The notes beneath the pieces are model-generated. The model did no database searches. It was not told where the DNA came from and saw only the letters and a list, made by a program, of their open reading frames with translations. Below are positions 7,081 to 9,094 of a DNA stretch of 9,094 nucleotides, in pieces. A program made the position numbers and the translations under genes. Within the stretch, counting starts at the first letter, position 1. The number at the start of each line of letters is the position of its first letter. The DNA comes from an uncultured Sediminicola sp. (GTDB lineage Bacteria > Bacteroidota > Bacteroidia > Flavobacteriales > Flavobacteriaceae), in NCBI GenBank assembly GCA_938039345.1, contig CALHVB010000088.1:1-9094 (forward strand). Reading direction: 5' to 3'.

Positions 7081-7950
7081 AGTACAGCTAATCATATAAT
7101 AACCAAAACTCTGCATGTGCAAGCCAGAAAGCAGGGCATAAAAAGAACCTTTTAGATTGTGTAAACTTTCTTGTTTTAAAGAATTGTACCCTAATATTCC
7201 TTTTAAAATAAACCCAATAATAGCAAAAGGTACGTGTAATACAGATGGAGCAACTCTAAAAGAAATGTCTTCTATTATTACTTTTTTAAATCCTTGTTTT
7301 TTTAGCTGTTGCGTTACAGTATCTATATTTCCTAATTTTTCTAAGCTCCAATGGTTACACAATTTTTGGTAAGCTAAATTTCCCCCATAACAAAGTTCTG
7401 TTTCTTCTTTTTTTAGAAAAGCATCGGCAATTACAAATTTTCCATTAGGTTTTAATATTCTGTACGCTTCTTTAAATGATTTTTCGCTGTGACCAGAATG
7501 ACAAAAACTTTCAATAGCTATAGCAGCATTAAACATTTCAGGGGGGAACGATGTATTGTTGTAATTTTCTTTTACGATTGTTCCATTATAATTTTTTAAT
7601 AATTCATTTCCTTTTTTTACTTGAAAATCTGATAAAGTAATTCCGAAAGCAGCTAAGTTTTTCTTCTTTTTTAGCATATAACGCATAGAGCCACCCATAC
7701 CGCAACCTAAATCTGCTAAGAGCGATTTGTTTTTTAACAGTTCTAATCTTTTTAAAACCTGATTATTCATTTCATTAAGCATAGTATCTCTTTTAAACAG
7801 GTTTGTCTTAAATAAATTAAAATACCCAAAATGCATATTAAAGTCTTTACTCCAGAACTCATAATCTTCAGTAGCTCCATTATAAAAATCTACCATTTCT
7901 AGTTTAGTTTTCTCTTGTTTTTCTTGAAAAGTGATTGTTGTGGTTTTCAT
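7075..7950 (-). CDS. class I SAM-dependent methyltransferase
   Basis: 291 aa. SAM motif I is ADLGCGMGGSMRYM (residues 79-92). Motif II/III regions follow, with AIAIESFCHSG (143-153) and RILKPNGKFVIADAF (164-178), the post-I loop and strand 5 of the fold. The N-terminal HFGYFNLF (40-47) and the C-terminal SGLHMQSFGYYMISCTK resemble small-molecule C- or O-methyltransferases of the sterol, tocopherol and geranyl-diphosphate type, and cyclopropane-synthase relatives. This suggests a lipid or isoprenoid-like substrate, but the substrate is not determined. No transmembrane segment is certain, though a hydrophobic patch (238-254) could touch the membrane. It is the last gene of a minus-strand operon, 11 bases after the 146-aa membrane protein, so it is probably co-transcribed with the regulator and membrane-protein genes. 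Confidence 0.88.
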   Translation of the reverse strand: MKTTTITFQEKQEKTKLEMVDFYNGATEDYEFWSKDFNMHFGYFNLFKTNLFKRDTMLNEMNNQVLKRLELLKNKSLLADLGCGMGGSMRYMLKKKKNLAAFGITLSDFQVKKGNELLKNYNGTIVKENYNNTSFPPEMFNAAIAIESFCHSGHSEKSFKEAYRILKPNGKFVIADAFLKKEETELCYGGNLAYQKLCNHWSLEKLGNIDTVTQQLKKQGFKKVIIEDISFRVAPSVLHVPFAIIGFILKGILGYNSLKQESLHNLKGSFYALLSGLHMQSFGYYMISCTK

Positions 7951-7961
7951 AAAACATTTAT

Positions 7962-8402
7962 TTAGAAGTTGTAATATGTGATTATATTATTTACAAATAG
8001 CCAAGCAAATACAAATGCAAATAGGCAAAAAAGCATGTTCATAAAATAGCCCCCAATCCTAAAAATCTTTTTTTTGGGAATTTCATACATTGGATAGTAA
8101 GCTATTTGAGTTGCTACTTTTCCTATCCAATATGCAGCTATTAAGCCAGTAATGGCTATAGCTAGTCTTGTGCCATTTTGTAAATCTTTGGTTAGGAGTA
8201 TAGAAATTAAACCAAAAGAAAAATTTAAGCCTTGAATATATCTGCCATAGGTTTTTGCTATTTCTTGATTTAGTGGTTTCAATTGTTTTACATCAGTATA
8301 CCAATCAAATACTTTATGACGTATGTAAGGATATATAAGGGCAGTAAAAATTTGACCTATTCCTCCTAAAATGATTAACCAGTTTGGAATATTATATTTC
8401 AT
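7962..8402 (-). CDS. uncharacterised four-helix membrane protein
   Basis: 146 aa. Four hydrophobic segments are visible (about residues 6-25, 57-70, 79-97, 117-138). A conserved-looking loop between the first two contains LKPLNQEIAKTYGRYIQG (41-58). I recall similar PLN...TYGxYI proteins with unknown function in other bacteria, but I cannot name a family. There is no signal peptide or catalytic motif, and it should sit in the inner membrane. The ATG at 8400-8402 is 10 bases downstream of one copy of the 28-bp palindromic repeat. The gene lies between the 93-aa membrane protein (43-bp gap) and the methyltransferase (11-bp gap). Membership in the same operon is well supported; its job, for example helping transport or modify the methyltransferase substrate, is speculation. 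Confidence 0.75.
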   Translation of the reverse strand: MKYNIPNWLIILGGIGQIFTALIYPYIRHKVFDWYTDVKQLKPLNQEIAKTYGRYIQGLNFSFGLISILLTKDLQNGTRLAIAITGLIAAYWIGKVATQIAYYPMYEIPKKKIFRIGGYFMNMLFCLFAFVFAWLFVNNIITYYNF

Positions 8403-8412
8403 ATTTTTTTAG

Positions 8413-8440
8413 TTTTAAACTTTCAGAAAATATTGAAAGT
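8413..8440. repeat. 28-bp palindromic element, copy 1 (candidate operator)
   Basis: Inverted arms ACTTTCA (8419-8425) and TGAAAGT (8434-8440) are separated by 8 bases and flanked on one side by TTTTAA. The sequence is identical over 28 bp to 8738-8765. It occupies most of the 43-bp gap between the two membrane-protein genes and ends 10 bases before the ATG at 8402. A dimeric regulator site is the best guess; an RNA hairpin over the start region is an alternative. Confidence 0.75.
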
Positions 8441-8445
8441 GTTAT

Positions 8446-8727
8446 TTAATTTTTTTTAAAGTGAATTATATAGGTTAAAAACAGCATTAGTGCAATAGGT
8501 ATAAAAATTTGCCATTTGAAAAAGGAGTCTATATCCCAAAAAATAAAAAATAAGCATACACTTACTAAGTAAACATATATGTACTTGTCTATAGGAAAAG
8601 CAATTAAAAATAGAATAGCTGCTATTACTTGTAAAAAGCCTGTTATAGCAAGTCCATAGGGTCCTAATAATAAAAAACATAAGGCAGTTATATTTATAAC
8701 TTTTGTTGATTTTATGAGTAGTTTCAT
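8446..8727 (-). CDS. small uncharacterised membrane protein
   Basis: 93 aa and almost wholly hydrophobic, with about three to four transmembrane helices (roughly residues 10-28, 29-46, 49-65, 71-88) and a basic tail HFKKN. The only polar break of note is FWDIDSFFKWQ (63-73). I do not recognise a family. The ATG at 8725-8727 is 10 bases downstream of the second 28-bp palindrome copy, and the gene follows the GbsR/MarR regulator by a 54-bp gap. A frame at 8456-8680 on the same strand is a shadow of this gene. Position in an operon with a second small membrane protein and a methyltransferase suggests a membrane-linked function, which is inference only. Confidence 0.7.
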   Translation of the reverse strand: MKLLIKSTKVINITALCFLLLGPYGLAITGFLQVIAAILFLIAFPIDKYIYVYLVSVCLFFIFWDIDSFFKWQIFIPIALMLFLTYIIHFKKN

Positions 8728-8737
8728 AGATTGGTTA

Positions 8738-8765
8738 TTTTAAACTTTCAGAAAATATTGAAAGT
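8738..8765. repeat. 28-bp palindromic element, copy 2 (candidate operator)
   Basis: This is identical to 8413-8440. The arms ACTTTCA (8744-8750) and TGAAAGT (8759-8765) extend by one further pair in this copy (AACTTTCA/TGAAAGTT). It lies in the gap after the regulator gene and ends 10 bases before the ATG at 8727, the same spacing as copy 1. Confidence 0.75.
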
Positions 8766-8781
8766 TCGACTTAAAAATTTT

Positions 8782-9094
8782 TTATTTCACAAATTTTAAA
8801 ATAGATTTAGTTATCCAGTTTTGTTTTTGGTTTACCATTTTATTTAGCATGCTATCTGCCGTTGCAGCTAAATCGTGTAATGCTTTGGTTTGCTTTATAA
8901 GTTCTCTGGTTTTTTCTGTACCGTCATCCTTAATAGTAGAGACTTCTTCTAAAATTTTTATAACAGGTTTTATTTCTCTTCTGCTTCTTTCCTTAGCAAC
9001 AATTCTGGCTAATTCTTGTACATCTTTCTCTGTAGTAAAATATTCTTTGCGTTCACCAGGAATTAATTCTTTAGTAACAATTCCCCAATCTATT
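8782..9094 (-). CDS. GbsR/MarR-family transcriptional regulator (partial, N-terminus outside window)
   Basis: The last 103 residues are present, from IDWGIVTKELIPGERKEYF to KSILKFVK and the stop at 8782-8784; the start lies beyond base 9094. The first part is the end of the winged-helix domain: the wing strand with PGERKEYFTTEKD, as in GbsR-type MarR proteins of flavobacteria. A long helical region follows (about residues 23-100 of the fragment) with RSRREIKPVIKILEEV and TKALHDLAATADSMLNKM, which should form the dimer interface. These proteins usually repress adjacent genes by binding inverted repeats. It is the first visible gene of the minus-strand operon, and the palindrome right after it is a natural candidate target. 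Any ligand-binding role is unknown. Confidence 0.85.
   Translation of the reverse strand, partial: IDWGIVTKELIPGERKEYFTTEKDVQELARIVAKERSRREIKPVIKILEEVSTIKDDGTEKTRELIKQTKALHDLAATADSMLNKMVNQKQNWITKSILKFVK

Noticed and set aside
7157..7372. Plus-strand ORF inside the methyltransferase
   Set aside because: It is antisense to a gene with clear SAM motifs and has no features of its own.
8413..8765. The two 28-bp repeats as a minimal CRISPR array
   Set aside because: The copies are separated by 297 bases containing a gene, there are no further copies or cas genes, and their placement follows start codons.

Overview
The window looks like chromosomal DNA of a marine-type member of the Flavobacteriaceae (Bacteroidota). 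The DNA is strongly AT-rich, with A/T-ending codons. Start regions lack Shine-Dalgarno sequences and instead carry A/T-rich leaders. Two upstream regions contain a match to the Bacteroidota -7 promoter element (TAnnTTTG). The protein set also fits: a fused-type glycine dehydrogenase, a flavobacterial KASIII-like enzyme, a GbsR/MarR-type regulator and a degenerate UbiA-like protein. The genus cannot be fixed from the sequence alone.

Layout from left to right. Positions 1-57 hold the last codons of a plus-strand gene. A tight minus-strand cassette follows, read right to left: a ketoacyl-ACP synthase III-like enzyme (1100-2158), a small SAM methyltransferase (574-1098) and a Tat-signal SnoaL/NTF2-like protein (71-577). 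Neighbouring genes in the cassette are one base apart or share ATGA. Next is gcvP (2328-5177, minus), the glycine-cleavage P-protein, closed by a 12-bp perfect stem terminator (2275-2303). Divergent from gcvP is a membrane protein of the UbiA prenyltransferase fold (about 5322-6146, plus). Its 3' end overlaps by 8 bp the end of a minus-strand ECF sigma factor/ZAS anti-sigma pair (6375-6929 and 6139-6372).

The right third is a minus-strand operon. It runs from the C-terminal part of a GbsR/MarR-family regulator (8782-9094, cut by the window edge), through two small unrecognised membrane proteins (8446-8727 and 7962-8402), to a class I methyltransferase (7075-7950) whose last codons lie in a terminator-like hairpin. 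The most striking non-coding signal is here: a perfect 28-bp element with inverted arms ACTTTCA-N8-TGAAAGT occurs twice. Each copy lies exactly 10 bases upstream of the ATG of one of the two membrane-protein genes, just downstream of the regulator gene. I infer that it is an operator (or RNA hairpin) for the operon, most simply the target of the adjacent regulator.

Most genes belong to recognisable families. The parts with no description I know of are the regulator/two-membrane-protein/methyltransferase operon with its paired palindromes, and the KASIII/methyltransferase/SnoaL cassette. I see no mobile elements, CRISPR arrays, tRNA or rRNA genes, and no gene-free stretch longer than 300 bases.
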